A DNA stretch of 64,000 bases from Stenotrophomonas maltophilia (GCF_002799245.1 NZ_NEQV01000002.1:62001-126000), one strand, 5' to 3'; numbered from the stretch's first letter, positions 33,863 through 43,889 are shown. Notes: generated by a model not told the origin, from the letters alone. Program-made: numbers and translations.

Positions 33863-34888
33863 TCAGGCGTGCTGCGCGGTTGCCAGTGCCTGTTCGACCC
33901 GCCGTTCCAGCGCATCGCTGTCGTGGCCGCGCTTGCCCTGCAGGCTCAGGTACAGCGACAGCGGGTCGACCACTGCGCCGCCCCCGGTGAATGCCGGTGG
34001 ATAGGCCCATACCTGCAGCCGCGCCTGCTGTGCGCAGCCGTGGGCGTCCACCGGCTGCGCAGCGAGCGCGCGCCAGGCATCGATATGCAGCGCACGGGTG
34101 GTCACCACGGCGGGTGACCTGTCCGCGTCCAGTGCATCCAGACCTGCACGCGGCGCCGGCTGGCCTGCATCGGCCAGCAGGGTGCCCACCTGTTCCCAGC
34201 AGACATCGACTTCTTTCAGCACCGGTGAGCGCAGGAAGGGCTGTGCTTTGGCCCAGACATCACGGCGATCGCCCGCCAGGCGCAGGAAGCGTTCGCGGCC
34301 GCCGGTGGAGCGTTCGGCCAGGCCACGCCCCACCAGCTCGGCGGACAATCGCGATGCGGTCATCGAGGTATACCCTGCGCTGGCACTGATTTCGCGGGGC
34401 GACCACCAGCGCGGCTGCCCGGACAACAGCACGTGGATCAGCACGGCCTGTGCCGAAGGCAGCAGCGAGATCGCTTTCTTCTCGTGGTCGGGCGCGTCGC
34501 GGAACTCGATGGCCAGGCTCGGCGCGAACAGCTGCGCGTGCGGCACCACGAAATCGATGTGGTTCTCGACCAGGAAGCGCCGCTGGGTAGGTGTGAGGTA
34601 GGGCGAGACATACAACACCAGCGCATTTGCCGCCGAGCGCAGGCTGCGCACGTCCTGGATGACGCGGCTGCTGGGCTCGCCCGGCTCGCGGGCCACGGCG
34701 AGCATGGCGGGTGTTTCACCGTACAGGGTCAGCTCGGCGATGTGGTAGCGCGAGGCCATCGCGTGCGGAATGGCGTGTGCCACCGTGACCGGATGCACCG
34801 CCGAGGCAAGCCCTGGCAGGACCCTGCGCAGGTAGCGCTGCGCGTCAGCGACCAGGTCGGTCAGGCCGGTGCGAACTGCCGTCGTCAT
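33863..34888 (-). CDS. Hypothetical protein with winged-helix domain
   Basis: The 341-aa protein has a central MarR/Lrp-like winged helix (VLIHVLLSGQPRWWSPREIS, then AGYTSMTASRLSAELVGRGL). It is flanked by an N-terminal region with strand/helix alternation and a C-terminal domain (LDALDADRSPAVVTTRALHI). This layout occurs in conserved proteins that act on partner toxins or transport loci, but no specific role is known to me. The start at 34888 follows GGGAAG. It is convergent with the EamA gene. Confidence 0.7.
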   Translation of the reverse strand: MTTAVRTGLTDLVADAQRYLRRVLPGLASAVHPVTVAHAIPHAMASRYHIAELTLYGETPAMLAVAREPGEPSSRVIQDVRSLRSAANALVLYVSPYLTPTQRRFLVENHIDFVVPHAQLFAPSLAIEFRDAPDHEKKAISLLPSAQAVLIHVLLSGQPRWWSPREISASAGYTSMTASRLSAELVGRGLAERSTGGRERFLRLAGDRRDVWAKAQPFLRSPVLKEVDVCWEQVGTLLADAGQPAPRAGLDALDADRSPAVVTTRALHIDAWRALAAQPVDAHGCAQQARLQVWAYPPAFTGGGAVVDPLSLYLSLQGKRGHDSDALERRVEQALATAQHA

Positions 34889-35096
34889 CTCGTACTTCCC
34901 TTGCAACGGCCCGACCGGCATTGACCGACCGGGCTGTGCCATTGCATGCAGTGGTGAACCTGGAGACGGGCATGCAGCATCGGCGCGCGTGGCGATCCAT
35001 GCGGTCTGGCTCCTTTGCCGTCATGACATCAGTGTTGCCGGAAACCTTGGAGATTCCGTCGAATAACGATGGAGATTGAGTGGAGGAAGTGTGCAG

Positions 35097-35129
35097 CGTG
35101 GCCGGCGGACTCCCCTTCCGCCGGCCACG
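35097..35129. terminator. Long GC hairpin after the TonB receptor
   Basis: A 13-bp stem (CGTGGCCGGCGGA with TCCGCCGGCCACG, 7-base loop) lies 18 bp beyond the stop of the minus-strand receptor. There is no clear T tract on either strand, so termination strength is uncertain. Confidence 0.5.
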
Positions 35130-35146
35130 CGCACGGCCCGTTCAGG

Positions 35147-37981
35147 TCAGAAGCGCTGTGAGTACTTCACATACACGGTGCGACCGATATCGAATCCACC
35201 GTAATAGGGGAAGGAGCTGGACGGCTTGGAGAACATGATCGGCCCCTGGTGGTTGAACACATTGTTCGAACCCAGCGCGACGGTGCCGTTCCACGGCAGC
35301 TTGTAGCTGACCTGGATGTCATGGAAGGCATTGCCACCCACCCTGCGCTGCGCGTCCGGTTCGCCGTAGGCATAGCGGTCGGGCAGGGTGCAGGGGCGAT
35401 TCGGCACGCAGCTCTCCACCATGCCGGAGTAGTAGCGCAGGGTGTACTGTGTGGTGAAGTTGCCCAGCTGCCAGTTCACGCCGAGGTTGGAGCGCAGGCG
35501 GAAGATGCCTGGCTGGCCGATGCGGCCCATCATGATCGTTTCGCCGGCCGAGTTCTGGTTCTGCTCGTCGTACCTGGAGACGTAGCTGTTCTGCAGGTCG
35601 AGAGTGAAACGGCCGAACGAGAACTCCGGCAGCCGGTAGCGGATGCCCAGGTCCCAGCCTTCGGTTTCCATCGCACCGAGATTGGCCAGGCCATAGAACA
35701 TGCTGGTGATATGGCCGTCGCCCGCGCGCTTGATGCTGCCGCAACGCGGCGCATTGCCGAGCACGTAGCAGTCACGCAGGATGCGGTCGACGCTGTCCTG
35801 GATGATCATGTTTGTGATCTTGTAGCTGTACCAGTCCAGGTTGATGTCCAGCCCGTCGACCCAGCGCGGGCTCCAGACCACGCCCACCGTCCTGCTCTTG
35901 GATTCCTCCGGGCGCAGCTTCGGGTTGGAGCCGGTGGTGAACTCGTCGGGGGTGGCACACGGATAACTGGCGCAGGGCTTGAGGCTCTGGTTCAGCTGCT
36001 GGTAGCCCAGCGGGACGCCGGCCGCATTGCACGCCGCGTTGCCGTTGACGCTGTTGGTGGCACCCGTGCCGCAGGGATCGACGTAGGTTTCGAAGCTGGT
36101 ACCCAGCCCGCCGTAGAGGTCGGAGATGCTGGGTGCACGGAAGCCCTCGGCGAAGGTGCCGCGGACCATCAGCTCCTCGATCGGGCGCCAGGCAAAGCTC
36201 GCCTTGGAGTTGGTGGTGCTGCCGAAGTTGCTATAGTCGGAATAGCGCGTGGCCAGGTTCACGGTCAGCTCCTTGGCGAACGGCAGGTCGCGCAGCACCG
36301 GCACGTTCACTTCGGCGAAGAACTCATTGAGGCTGTAGTCGCCGGCGGTGGTCGATGCGCCCAGCGCGGTGCTCTGGCGCGACTGCGCGAAGGCGTCGGG
36401 CACGAAGCGCCCCTCTTCCTTGCGGTACTGGTAGCCGAGCGCCACCGACAGTTCACCGGCAGGCAGGTCGATCACCGGACCGGAGATGTTGGCGAAGTAG
36501 CTGCGGGTCTTGGTGATGCCGGTATCGGTGAAGGTAGGGAACAAGAAGCGCTGCAATTCGGGGTCGGAGAGAGAGCCTGCCCCCGCGACACCGAATGGCA
36601 GCAAAGGATTCCAGGCCAGGCAGCCGGAGACCGGCGATGCCGCCGTGCCACACCGTGCCACGCCGTTGGCATCGAGGTAGGAAGCCCCCAATGCCTGCCG
36701 GGAAGCGATCAGGCTCATGTCGCCACGGCCTGTTTTTGTGACTTCGTTGCGGTTGAACAAGGCGCCCACTTCCCAGTCGTAGGTCTTGGTGGCCAGCTCG
36801 AAATAGCCGGACAGGCTGGGCGCGATGCGCAGTGACTTCAGCTTGCTTTCGGTGGTGCGCGGCAGCTCCCACAGGCGTCGGTTGAACTCGACGTTGCGGC
36901 CGACCGGGTTGAACACGCTGGCGGCCGACAGCGGCGTGCCGAACTTGGTGGACTGGTACGGGTAACCTGCGATCTGCTGGTCGGTGACGCGCTCGTTGTA
37001 GCCGATGTCGGTGCTGAACTTGATCTGGTCGGTCAGCGCATAGTCGGTACTGAGGAACAACGAGCGGCGCTCGATGCCGGTCTGCAGGAGCATCTGCTCA
37101 TTGCCATTGGCGAACTCGGCTGGAGTGATCGGGTGGTAGTCGTTGGGGTTCTTCGGGTTGCCGCCACGGTTGAGCGTCTTGAACACGGCATCGCCGGTGT
37201 TGCACCTGTAGAGCGCGGGGGCGCACCAGGAGCCGTTCTGGCTGATGTTGCTCCAGTCCGCGCCGGGATAGCCGGGGCCGGCACCGCCATGTTTCGAGAA
37301 CGAACGGTCGCGCGCGAACACCGGATCGGACTTCTGGTATTCCAGGGCCAGCGTGTAGCCACCGCGCTCGCCGCGTGCGCCGGTGACCAGCGAGAACGTG
37401 CTGTCCTTGCCGTCGCCCTGGCTGAACTGGCCGTGCTGCACCGAGACTTCCAGGCCGTCGTAGTCCTTGCGGGTGATGATGTTGACCACGCCGGCGATGG
37501 CATCGGAGCCGTACAGCGCGGAGGCGCCATCCTTCAGGACGTCGATGCGCTCGACTGCGCTCATCGGTATCTGGCTCAGGTCCTGGAGGCCGCCGGTGGT
37601 TGCGCCCAATCGCTTGCCGTTGACCAGTACCAGCGTGCGCGTGGCACCGAGGTTGCGAATGTCGGCGTAGTAGCCGCCGACGTTCTCGCCGGAGGCCAGC
37701 GCACGCGCGCGGGAGATGGCCGGCGCGCCGGTGGAGGTCAGGTTCTGCAGCAGGTCGGCGATGGTGGTGAAGCCCTGGTGCTCGATCATCGAACGGGTGA
37801 TGGCGATGATCGGCTGCTGGGTTTCGATGTCCACGCTGCGGATGGCCGAGCCGGTGACCTGGATGCGGTCGAGGTTCTTCGGTGTCTTGTCGCCGTCGGT
37901 CTGTGCGTGCGCGGCCGGTGCCCAGGCAGCGGCCAGCGCGGTTCCCACTGCCAGCGAAAGCAGGGTGTACGAGTGATGCAT
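35147..37981 (-). CDS. TonB-dependent outer-membrane receptor (large, Xanthomonadaceae type)
   Basis: The 944-aa protein has a signal peptide (SLAVGTALAAAWAPAAHAQ) and a plug domain (IQVTGSAIRSVDIETQQPI, then VERIDVLKDGASALYGSDAI). The barrel ends in a C-terminal aromatic strand (GRTVYVKYSQRF). The GYYADIRNLGATRTLVLVNG stretch is typical of the large receptors that Xanthomonadaceae use for carbohydrates or peptides. The start at 37981 follows GGAGAG. No substrate-specific gene is next to it, so the ligand is unknown. Confidence 0.92.
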   Translation of the reverse strand: MHHSYTLLSLAVGTALAAAWAPAAHAQTDGDKTPKNLDRIQVTGSAIRSVDIETQQPIIAITRSMIEHQGFTTIADLLQNLTSTGAPAISRARALASGENVGGYYADIRNLGATRTLVLVNGKRLGATTGGLQDLSQIPMSAVERIDVLKDGASALYGSDAIAGVVNIITRKDYDGLEVSVQHGQFSQGDGKDSTFSLVTGARGERGGYTLALEYQKSDPVFARDRSFSKHGGAGPGYPGADWSNISQNGSWCAPALYRCNTGDAVFKTLNRGGNPKNPNDYHPITPAEFANGNEQMLLQTGIERRSLFLSTDYALTDQIKFSTDIGYNERVTDQQIAGYPYQSTKFGTPLSAASVFNPVGRNVEFNRRLWELPRTTESKLKSLRIAPSLSGYFELATKTYDWEVGALFNRNEVTKTGRGDMSLIASRQALGASYLDANGVARCGTAASPVSGCLAWNPLLPFGVAGAGSLSDPELQRFLFPTFTDTGITKTRSYFANISGPVIDLPAGELSVALGYQYRKEEGRFVPDAFAQSRQSTALGASTTAGDYSLNEFFAEVNVPVLRDLPFAKELTVNLATRYSDYSNFGSTTNSKASFAWRPIEELMVRGTFAEGFRAPSISDLYGGLGTSFETYVDPCGTGATNSVNGNAACNAAGVPLGYQQLNQSLKPCASYPCATPDEFTTGSNPKLRPEESKSRTVGVVWSPRWVDGLDINLDWYSYKITNMIIQDSVDRILRDCYVLGNAPRCGSIKRAGDGHITSMFYGLANLGAMETEGWDLGIRYRLPEFSFGRFTLDLQNSYVSRYDEQNQNSAGETIMMGRIGQPGIFRLRSNLGVNWQLGNFTTQYTLRYYSGMVESCVPNRPCTLPDRYAYGEPDAQRRVGGNAFHDIQVSYKLPWNGTVALGSNNVFNHQGPIMFSKPSSSFPYYGGFDIGRTVYVKYSQRF

Positions 37982-38385
37982 TTGGCTCTCTCCAAATCCA
38001 GTTGTATGGGTTCCGCACATGGCTGCGTCGGAACCGATCTGAAACTCCGCTGTGCGGAATCGGGAGGAACCTAACACCCCGTTTACACTTCAATTACGTT
38101 ATGGACGCGTTATCGTCGCGCGTCCTGCACGGCGTTCATGCCGTGCAGCGCGGGGCACTGCATCGCGGGGTGGCCGGCTGCGCCTGGCGATGCACGTGCG
38201 TTCGCTTGTTCGGCGTGAATGCTGCGCAGCGTCAAGTGAAATCGACAGCTGCAGTTGTGCAGAGTGATGCGCGGATCAATCGCTGCTCACCCGGGGAGCA
38301 CATCCGATCCTCCAGGGTGGAGTCGCAGGCAACAGCACCATTGTTGCCATCGTGCACTCACTTCCGAGCATGGAGAAATGACGAT

Positions 38386-38838
38386 ATGAGCACCCAGTCC
38401 ACCATCGAGCATCGCCTCAACGACCTGATCGAGATCGCCCGCGATGGCAAGACGTTCTACGAGGAAGCGGCCACCAAGGTGAAGGATGCTGAGCTGTCGG
38501 CATTGTTCACCCGCATCGCCGGCGTCAAGGGCCGCATCGTTGCGGCGCTGAGCAGCTCGGTGGCCGCCAGCGGCGGCAAGCCTGCAGAGCATGGCACCGT
38601 GGTCGGTTCGATGCAGCAGTTCTACGGCAAGGTGCGTGCAGCCTTCGGTGATACCAACTATGGCTATGTGGCCGAGCTGGAAGAATCGGAGGACCGCCTG
38701 CTGGGCGCGTTCAAGGATGTGCTGAAGGACAACGAGCTTCCGCCGGCGGTACGCCAGGAAGTGACCCAGCTGCTGCCGGAGGTGCAGGAGTGCCACAACG
38801 TCATGCGTGCACGCAAGCATGCGATGAAGGCAGCCTGA
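38386..38838 (+). CDS. PA2169/DUF2383-type four-helix-bundle protein
   Basis: The 150-aa protein is all helical, with repeated acidic pairs (TIEHRLNDLIEIARDGKTFY, GYVAELEESEDRLLGAFK) and the ferritin-like layout of DUF2383 proteins. Members are often induced in stationary phase or stress; their role is not established. The ATG at 38386 has GGAG 10 bases upstream. The 400-bp gap to the divergent TonB receptor has no other gene and carries both promoters. A hairpin ends the gene at 38873-38898. Confidence 0.85.
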   Translation: MSTQSTIEHRLNDLIEIARDGKTFYEEAATKVKDAELSALFTRIAGVKGRIVAALSSSVAASGGKPAEHGTVVGSMQQFYGKVRAAFGDTNYGYVAELEESEDRLLGAFKDVLKDNELPPAVRQEVTQLLPEVQECHNVMRARKHAMKAA

Positions 38839-38872
38839 TGCTTCAAGGCGGTTTTCTCCCCGGAACCGCCAC

Positions 38873-38898
38873 GGCCGGGGCAGTGCGCTGCCCCGGCC
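38873..38898 (+). terminator. Hairpin after the DUF2383 gene
   Basis: A perfect 11-bp stem (GGCCGGGGCAG with CTGCCCCGGCC, loop TGCG) is followed only by ACCTTTCCC. The stem is strong, the T tract weak. Confidence 0.6.
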
Positions 38899-38916
38899 AC
38901 CTTTCCCGGTGTGTTG

Positions 38917-38946
38917 AAAAAAAAGGGGCGGCCGTGAGGCCGCCCC
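38917..38946 (-). terminator. Rho-independent terminator of the autotransporter gene
   Basis: Read on the minus strand, GGGGCGGCC-TCAC-GGCCGCCCC is followed by eight T. It lies 28 bp after the stop of the S8 autotransporter gene. Confidence 0.9.
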
Positions 38947-38974
38947 AACCCTTCAAGGGCACACTGCTGCGGAA

Positions 38975-41900
38975 TCAGAAACGCACGGACCAGCGTGCGT
39001 TCGCGCCGTGGTCGCGGCTTTCGCTGCCGAACTGGCCGCTGTAGCCCAGTTCCAGCTGTTGTCGCGGGGTCAGCCAGGCTGACAGGCCCAGCTCGGCCAC
39101 TACCGCGTTGTCGGCAATCGGTGCGCCGTTGACGGCGAAGGTCGTAGCACCGTTGGCGAAGGCAAGGTTGGCGACCTGGCTGCGATCACCGGAAGCACGG
39201 CGATAGCCGACGCCACCGCGCAGGTGCAGCCAGCTGTCCTGCTGGAACGAAGCCTTCAGCCCCTTGTCGAAGCGCACGCCAGCGGTGGCGATCGTGGTTC
39301 CGGTATCGTCCACCTTGCCCTGCAGGGCCGCTGCGCCGCCGCGTTCGTTGACACGCTTGAGATCCACTTCCACGCGTGCGACCTGCAGGTACGGTTCCAG
39401 CCCGGCTTCCGGGCCACCGAAGCGGTAGCCGGCTTCGATGAAGGCCTGGCGGGTGCGGGCGTCGTAGCGCGCACTCAGGCTGTCGCTGAAGCCTGCGAAG
39501 GCGACATCACGCGTGCTCTTTACCTCGTGCTTGCTCCACGCCACGCCACCGCGCAGGCCGAAACCGCCCCAGCTGTGGCTGGCATAGGCACCGAAGTGCG
39601 TGTTGTCGATCTTCGACTTGGCGCGGCGGTCCTGCTGCTTCACGTCGGTACGGCCGGTGCCGGCCAGCACGCCAACCTGCCAGCCGGAGAACTCACGGTC
39701 GATGCCGACCAGCAGGCCGTTGCTGTTGGCTTCGGTGCGGGCGGTGTTGAAGTCACCGTCCAGCTTGCCGTTGCCACCGATGGCCTGCACCCATGCACCG
39801 GTCGCATCACCCACGTCGGCACCGGGCGCGGTCGCGCCGGCACGGCGTGACAGCGCGGCGTCGCGCACGTAGCGGCTGCCCTCGACCAGGGCGATCGCCG
39901 TGGCCGGGTGCAGCTCGCCGCTGAGGCCATCGAGCACGCCACCGACCTGCTGCGGGAACAGCTGGGTCAGCGGCTTGGGCAGGCCCTGGGCGATCGGCAG
40001 CAGGTCGGCTGCCGCTGCCACTGCACGCTGGTTGGGCGTGTTGGCAGCCGTGGTCAGCGAGGCGCCACGGGCGACATCGATGCGTGTGCCATTGGCCCCA
40101 TAGGCCAGGCTGAACTTCAGGAAGGGCGAGAACGCGCTGAAGTCGGTCTTGGCGAACTGGCCGCTGATGCCACCGTCTGCACGCAGGAAGTTGAACTGTT
40201 CGCCGAGGTAGTACACGCCCGGTTCCGGCAGCGCGACCAGGGTGCCGCCGAGGGTGGCAGTACCGGTCACGTGCAGCTGGTCACTGCGGCCGCCCGGTGC
40301 CAGCTCGGCTGCATAGGTACCGGTAGCGCCCTGCACGTAGTTGCCGTTGATGGTCAGCGTGCCGATCGAGTTGCCTGGCGCGATGATGCCGTCCACGCGG
40401 GTGTTGCCAAGCGTGCCGACGCCCTTCAGCAGGCCGTTGGCGCCGACCGTGGTGGTGCCGCCGGTCTGCGTGCCGTTGAAGGACACCACACCGCCGTTGA
40501 CCACCAGGTTGCTGTTGTTCAGCACGCCGCTGGCGCTGACCGTGCTGACGCCACCGGTGGTGGTCAGGGCGGTGGAGACCAGGCTGCCGTTGAGCAGGAA
40601 CCGGCCGCCCTGCACCTCGACTGCCGAAGTGAGCGTGTTGACGCCGTTCAATTCCAGCGTGCCGTCCTGCAGTACCGCGCCGTTGAAGCTGTTGTTGCCG
40701 CTCAAACGCAGCCAGCCGATGCCGGATTTGGTCAGCTTGCCGGGGCCGCCGATGTCATTGGTCCAGTTGTCCCAGGCATCGCCTTCCCAGACCTTCAGGC
40801 CGCCGGCCTTCTGGTTCATCACCACGTTGGTGTCCACGCGCAGCGAGCCATAGCCTTCGATGGCCTTGCGCAGGTCCATCAGTCCCCAGCCGTAGATCTC
40901 GTCGATTCCCGGTGCACCAAGGTCACGCGTCGTGGTGAGCAGAATGTCGCGGACCTGTGCGCTGTCCAGGTAGGGGAATCGTTCGAACAGCAACCCCAAT
41001 GCGCCCGTGACGTGCGGGGCGGCCATCGAGGTGCCGCTGAGCAGTCCGTAGCTGTAGGTCGGCACGCGCTGGCTGACGTCGAGCGAAAGATTGCCGTTGG
41101 CATCAATGCCCAGCGCTGCGGCCAGTGCGGAATCGCTGCCGTAGACGGTGGAGTTGATGTCCGAGCCGGGCGCGGCGAGGCACCAGTTGGCGCTGAGGCC
41201 ACACTTGTTGGAAGTCCGGCTGAGAGTGAAGTCCTGGCCAACGTTGACCACGCTGAGCCAGTACTTCTCGATGTCGGCGAAGGCGCGGGGCAGGGTGGCG
41301 TACATGCCGGCGATCGGGCTGGCCGATACCGGTGCGGTAACGGCTCGGGCAGGTGAGTTTCCTGCTGCCCAGACCTGGATCATGCCATTGGCACGGGAAC
41401 CGTCTGCGTAGGTGGCCAGGTACGCCCTGTCATCCGGGTCGTTGTAGATCTGGTCCATCAGCGTGGCATTGGGTTCATTGGTAAGGCCCCAGCTGTGGTT
41501 CACCGCGCGCACGCCCTGTGCGTTCATCTGGGCATACATGTCGATGACGGCGGAGGGTTTGGGTCCCACGCCGCCCAGAGAGACGACCGAGTAGCTGGTG
41601 CCCACTCGCTGCCACTCCCTCGCACTGTTGAAGAACAGGCGGGCGACGCTCAGGTCTGCACCAAACGCCACGCCATGCATGCCATTGCCATCGCGGTTCG
41701 CGGCGATGGTGCCGGCAACGTGCGTGCCATGCACCTCGTACTTGATGCCGGCCTGCACGTAGTTGCCGGCCCGGATCAGGTCACGGATGTTCTGCGGGAC
41801 GTTGGCGTTGAAGCCGACATAGGTCACCTGCACGTCATTGCCGTCGCTCGAGAAGCACGCGCCTGGTCCAGTAAGACGGGTGGTGTTGGTGCAGGGGCTG

Positions 41901-42352
41901 CCGTCGGCGAGCAGGTCGGCGATATGGATGCTGCGATGATTCTTGCCCGCAAAGTCCGGATGATCCAGTCCGGTGCCGCTGTCGAACACGCCCAGGCGGA
42001 TGCCGGTGCCGGTCAGGCCACGGGCGTACGCGTAGTCGGCATTGGTCGCCGCCAGTCCCCAATCTGCGTTGAACTCGGCCGTGCGCCAGCTGGCGGGGTC
42101 GCCGGGGGTGCCAAGAACCGAGGAGCTGCCTGTGGCAGCCGGCATCGCCTCAGCGACGGAAACCGCAGGGGAAGAAGTGTTCGTCGGCTGCGCCCATGCA
42201 GCCTGCAGCTGGCGCTGCTGCTGCCAGGCATCAAGTGATTCGCTGGCCATGGCCGGCAATGCGGCGGCCAGCAGCAGCGAGCTGGCGACGGCAAGCGCCA
42301 GCGGGCGGTGCGACAGGGAGCGGGACGAACGGCCGTACAGCGGGTGATTCAT
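38975..42352 (-). CDS. S8 subtilisin-type serine protease autotransporter
   Basis: The 1,125-aa protein has a long signal peptide (LALAVASSLLLAAALPAMAS). Its subtilase domain has the full triad: D124 (FDSGTG), H208 (HGTHVAGT) and S442 (GTSMAAPHV). After it come a passenger-associated beta-helix stretch (about residues 520-760, with TTTGGVSTVSASGVLNN) and a C-terminal autotransporter barrel ending RWSVRF. It is exported by type V secretion and is probably a surface or released protease, a virulence trait in Stenotrophomonas. The start at 42352 has AAGGAA about 10 bases before. A decayed relative is at 17631-18540. Confidence 0.95.
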   Translation of the reverse strand: MNHPLYGRSSRSLSHRPLALAVASSLLLAAALPAMASESLDAWQQQRQLQAAWAQPTNTSSPAVSVAEAMPAATGSSSVLGTPGDPASWRTAEFNADWGLAATNADYAYARGLTGTGIRLGVFDSGTGLDHPDFAGKNHRSIHIADLLADGSPCTNTTRLTGPGACFSSDGNDVQVTYVGFNANVPQNIRDLIRAGNYVQAGIKYEVHGTHVAGTIAANRDGNGMHGVAFGADLSVARLFFNSAREWQRVGTSYSVVSLGGVGPKPSAVIDMYAQMNAQGVRAVNHSWGLTNEPNATLMDQIYNDPDDRAYLATYADGSRANGMIQVWAAGNSPARAVTAPVSASPIAGMYATLPRAFADIEKYWLSVVNVGQDFTLSRTSNKCGLSANWCLAAPGSDINSTVYGSDSALAAALGIDANGNLSLDVSQRVPTYSYGLLSGTSMAAPHVTGALGLLFERFPYLDSAQVRDILLTTTRDLGAPGIDEIYGWGLMDLRKAIEGYGSLRVDTNVVMNQKAGGLKVWEGDAWDNWTNDIGGPGKLTKSGIGWLRLSGNNSFNGAVLQDGTLELNGVNTLTSAVEVQGGRFLLNGSLVSTALTTTGGVSTVSASGVLNNSNLVVNGGVVSFNGTQTGGTTTVGANGLLKGVGTLGNTRVDGIIAPGNSIGTLTINGNYVQGATGTYAAELAPGGRSDQLHVTGTATLGGTLVALPEPGVYYLGEQFNFLRADGGISGQFAKTDFSAFSPFLKFSLAYGANGTRIDVARGASLTTAANTPNQRAVAAAADLLPIAQGLPKPLTQLFPQQVGGVLDGLSGELHPATAIALVEGSRYVRDAALSRRAGATAPGADVGDATGAWVQAIGGNGKLDGDFNTARTEANSNGLLVGIDREFSGWQVGVLAGTGRTDVKQQDRRAKSKIDNTHFGAYASHSWGGFGLRGGVAWSKHEVKSTRDVAFAGFSDSLSARYDARTRQAFIEAGYRFGGPEAGLEPYLQVARVEVDLKRVNERGGAAALQGKVDDTGTTIATAGVRFDKGLKASFQQDSWLHLRGGVGYRRASGDRSQVANLAFANGATTFAVNGAPIADNAVVAELGLSAWLTPRQQLELGYSGQFGSESRDHGANARWSVRF

Positions 42353-42540
42353 CGGACAACTTCCTTGGTTGACGGACAACAAGGCCGTTAACGCCAAGGA
42401 ATGGCGATATCCCCCAGTAGTGTGAAGGAAATTTTATGAACGCGTTAAGCGTGTGTGACGCGTGGGTTCACCTGGTCTCCATTCGATCTCTTTACTGTGG
42501 CTCGGCCTGGGCTCACCAGGCTTATCAAGGAGTGATGTCG

Positions 42541-42741
42541 ATGCGTACTTTCAGGAAAGTGATTGCCGGTGCTGTGTTCGCCATGGCCTGCAGCGGCTCG
42601 GTGGCCGTGGCCGGACCGGTTCAGCCCTGCGATCTGCCCTGCTGGAAGGCCTACCAGGCATGTGTATCCGGTGGCGGTGATGCCATGGAATGCCAGTACG
42701 AATACGACCGATGCATCATGGAGCGCTGCGGCGCGGTGTAA
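42541..42741 (+). CDS. Small secreted Cys-rich protein
   Basis: The 66-aa product has a signal peptide (VIAGAVFAMACSGSVAVAG) and a mature part with six Cys in paired spacing (CDLPCWKAYQAC, ECQYEYDRCIMERC). This suggests a disulfide-linked helical hairpin. ATG 42541 has AGGAG at 8 bases; ATG 42535 is too close to it. A terminator follows at 42766. The function is unknown. Confidence 0.7.
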   Translation: MRTFRKVIAGAVFAMACSGSVAVAGPVQPCDLPCWKAYQACVSGGGDAMECQYEYDRCIMERCGAV

Positions 42742-42765
42742 GCCCCGCCATGTTCGGCGGATGAC

Positions 42766-42797
42766 GAGCCCCGTCCGTGGCGGGGCTCTTCTGTTTG
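42766..42797 (+). terminator. Hairpin terminator
   Basis: GAGCCCCG (42766-42773) pairs with CGGGGCTC (42781-42788), followed by TTCTGTTT. It separates the small secreted protein gene from the VOC gene. Confidence 0.7.
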
Positions 42798-42845
42798 TGC
42801 GCAGGGTCGGGCAGTCTCGACGCATTCTTCCCGATGGAGTGGTCC

Positions 42846-43196
42846 ATGGCCGTCAAGCGTGTCGTCGCAAACATCGCCACGTCCGATCCCGCCCGTGCCG
42901 CTGCGTTCTATGGCGAGCTGCTCGGCATGCCGGTGGTGATGGACCATGGCTGGATCGTCACCCATGGCGGGCAGGGCAGTGCACTGGCGCAGGTCAGCTT
43001 CGCCAGTGAAGGGGGATCGGGCACGCCGGTGCCGGACCTGTCGATCGAAGTGGACAATCTGCAGGACGTGCTGGAGCGCATGCACGCGGCCGGCATTGCG
43101 CTGGAATATGGCCCGGCCGATGAGCCCTGGGGCGTGCGGCGCTTCTTTGTCCGCGACCCGTTCGGCCGGCTGTTGAATATCCTCGCCCATTCCTGA
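42846..43196 (+). CDS. VOC (glyoxalase/bleomycin-resistance) family protein
   Basis: The 116-aa protein has one VOC beta-alpha-beta-beta-beta module repeated: SDPARAAAFYGELLGMPVVM at the start and VRRFFVRDPFGRLLNILAH at the end. The N-terminal metal His is not evident; the C-terminal half keeps the RDPFGRLLN strand. It is probably a small dimeric metal-dependent enzyme or binding protein of unknown substrate. ATG 42846 follows GGAG at 7 bases; ATG 42834 is an alternative. Confidence 0.85.
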   Translation: MAVKRVVANIATSDPARAAAFYGELLGMPVVMDHGWIVTHGGQGSALAQVSFASEGGSGTPVPDLSIEVDNLQDVLERMHAAGIALEYGPADEPWGVRRFFVRDPFGRLLNILAHS

Positions 43197-43211
43197 GCGA
43201 CGGCGAGGGCT

Positions 43212-43871
43212 TCAGCGGCGCGTGCCGCCACGCTTCAGGGCCGGCGACACGCCGACCATGCGCAGGCAGTCGGCCACCACCGCCCCGATGAAGCTGTCCG
43301 CGTCCTGTGCCGGCGCAGCGATCAGGTCATCGGTGGCGCCGTGCACGCCGGCATAGATCAGCGAGGCCGTGACCTGCGGTGCCGGCAGCTGCCACAGGCC
43401 CGCGTACACACCTGCTTCCAGGATGCCGAGCAACTGCTGCTGGATCGCGTTGCGCTCGGCATTGCCGCGCTGGTGGTGGTGATGGTTGGCATAGACGACG
43501 TCGTGCAGCGCGTGAGTGCGTGCGTAGATCTCGATGTTGGCGCGGATCCAGGCGCGCAGGCGCGCCACGCCATCGTCGGCAGGATGCTGCTGCACGGCGT
43601 GGTCGACCTCGGCCATGAACTGTTGCGTATAGCGCTGTGCCAGCGCCTGCAGGATCTCGGTGCGCGAGGCGAAGTAGGTATAGAAGGTACCCTTGGCCAC
43701 GTCGGCGGCGGCCACGATGTCGCTGATGGTGGTCGCTTCCACGCCCTTTGACAGGAACAGCGCCTGCGCGGCGTCCATCAGCTCTTCCTGGCGGGTTTCA
43801 GCGGGTTTGGTGCGGGGCCTGGCGACGGCGGGGATCTGCATGGGGCGGGGTCCGGGTGCGACGGTCATCAT
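43212..43871 (-). CDS. TetR family repressor of the divergent MFS gene
   Basis: The 219-aa protein has a TetR HTH (ATTISDIVAAADVAKGTFYT, then YFASRTEILQALAQRYTQ) at residues 35-80 and a helical ligand domain. It is divergent from a DHA2-type exporter, with palindromic sites between them (43890-43921). This is the classical arrangement of a drug-responsive repressor controlling its exporter and itself. ATG 43841 is an alternative start. Confidence 0.9.
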   Translation of the reverse strand: MMTVAPGPRPMQIPAVARPRTKPAETRQEELMDAAQALFLSKGVEATTISDIVAAADVAKGTFYTYFASRTEILQALAQRYTQQFMAEVDHAVQQHPADDGVARLRAWIRANIEIYARTHALHDVVYANHHHHQRGNAERNAIQQQLLGILEAGVYAGLWQLPAPQVTASLIYAGVHGATDDLIAAPAQDADSFIGAVVADCLRMVGVSPALKRGGTRR

Positions 43872-43889
43872 TCTAGCCGTCCCCCTGCA

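Noticed and set aside
35249..36835. Long plus-strand ORF (528 aa) opposite the TonB receptor
   Set aside because: It is a shadow of the high-GC receptor gene, with no domain and repetitive Val/Ala/Gly/His composition.
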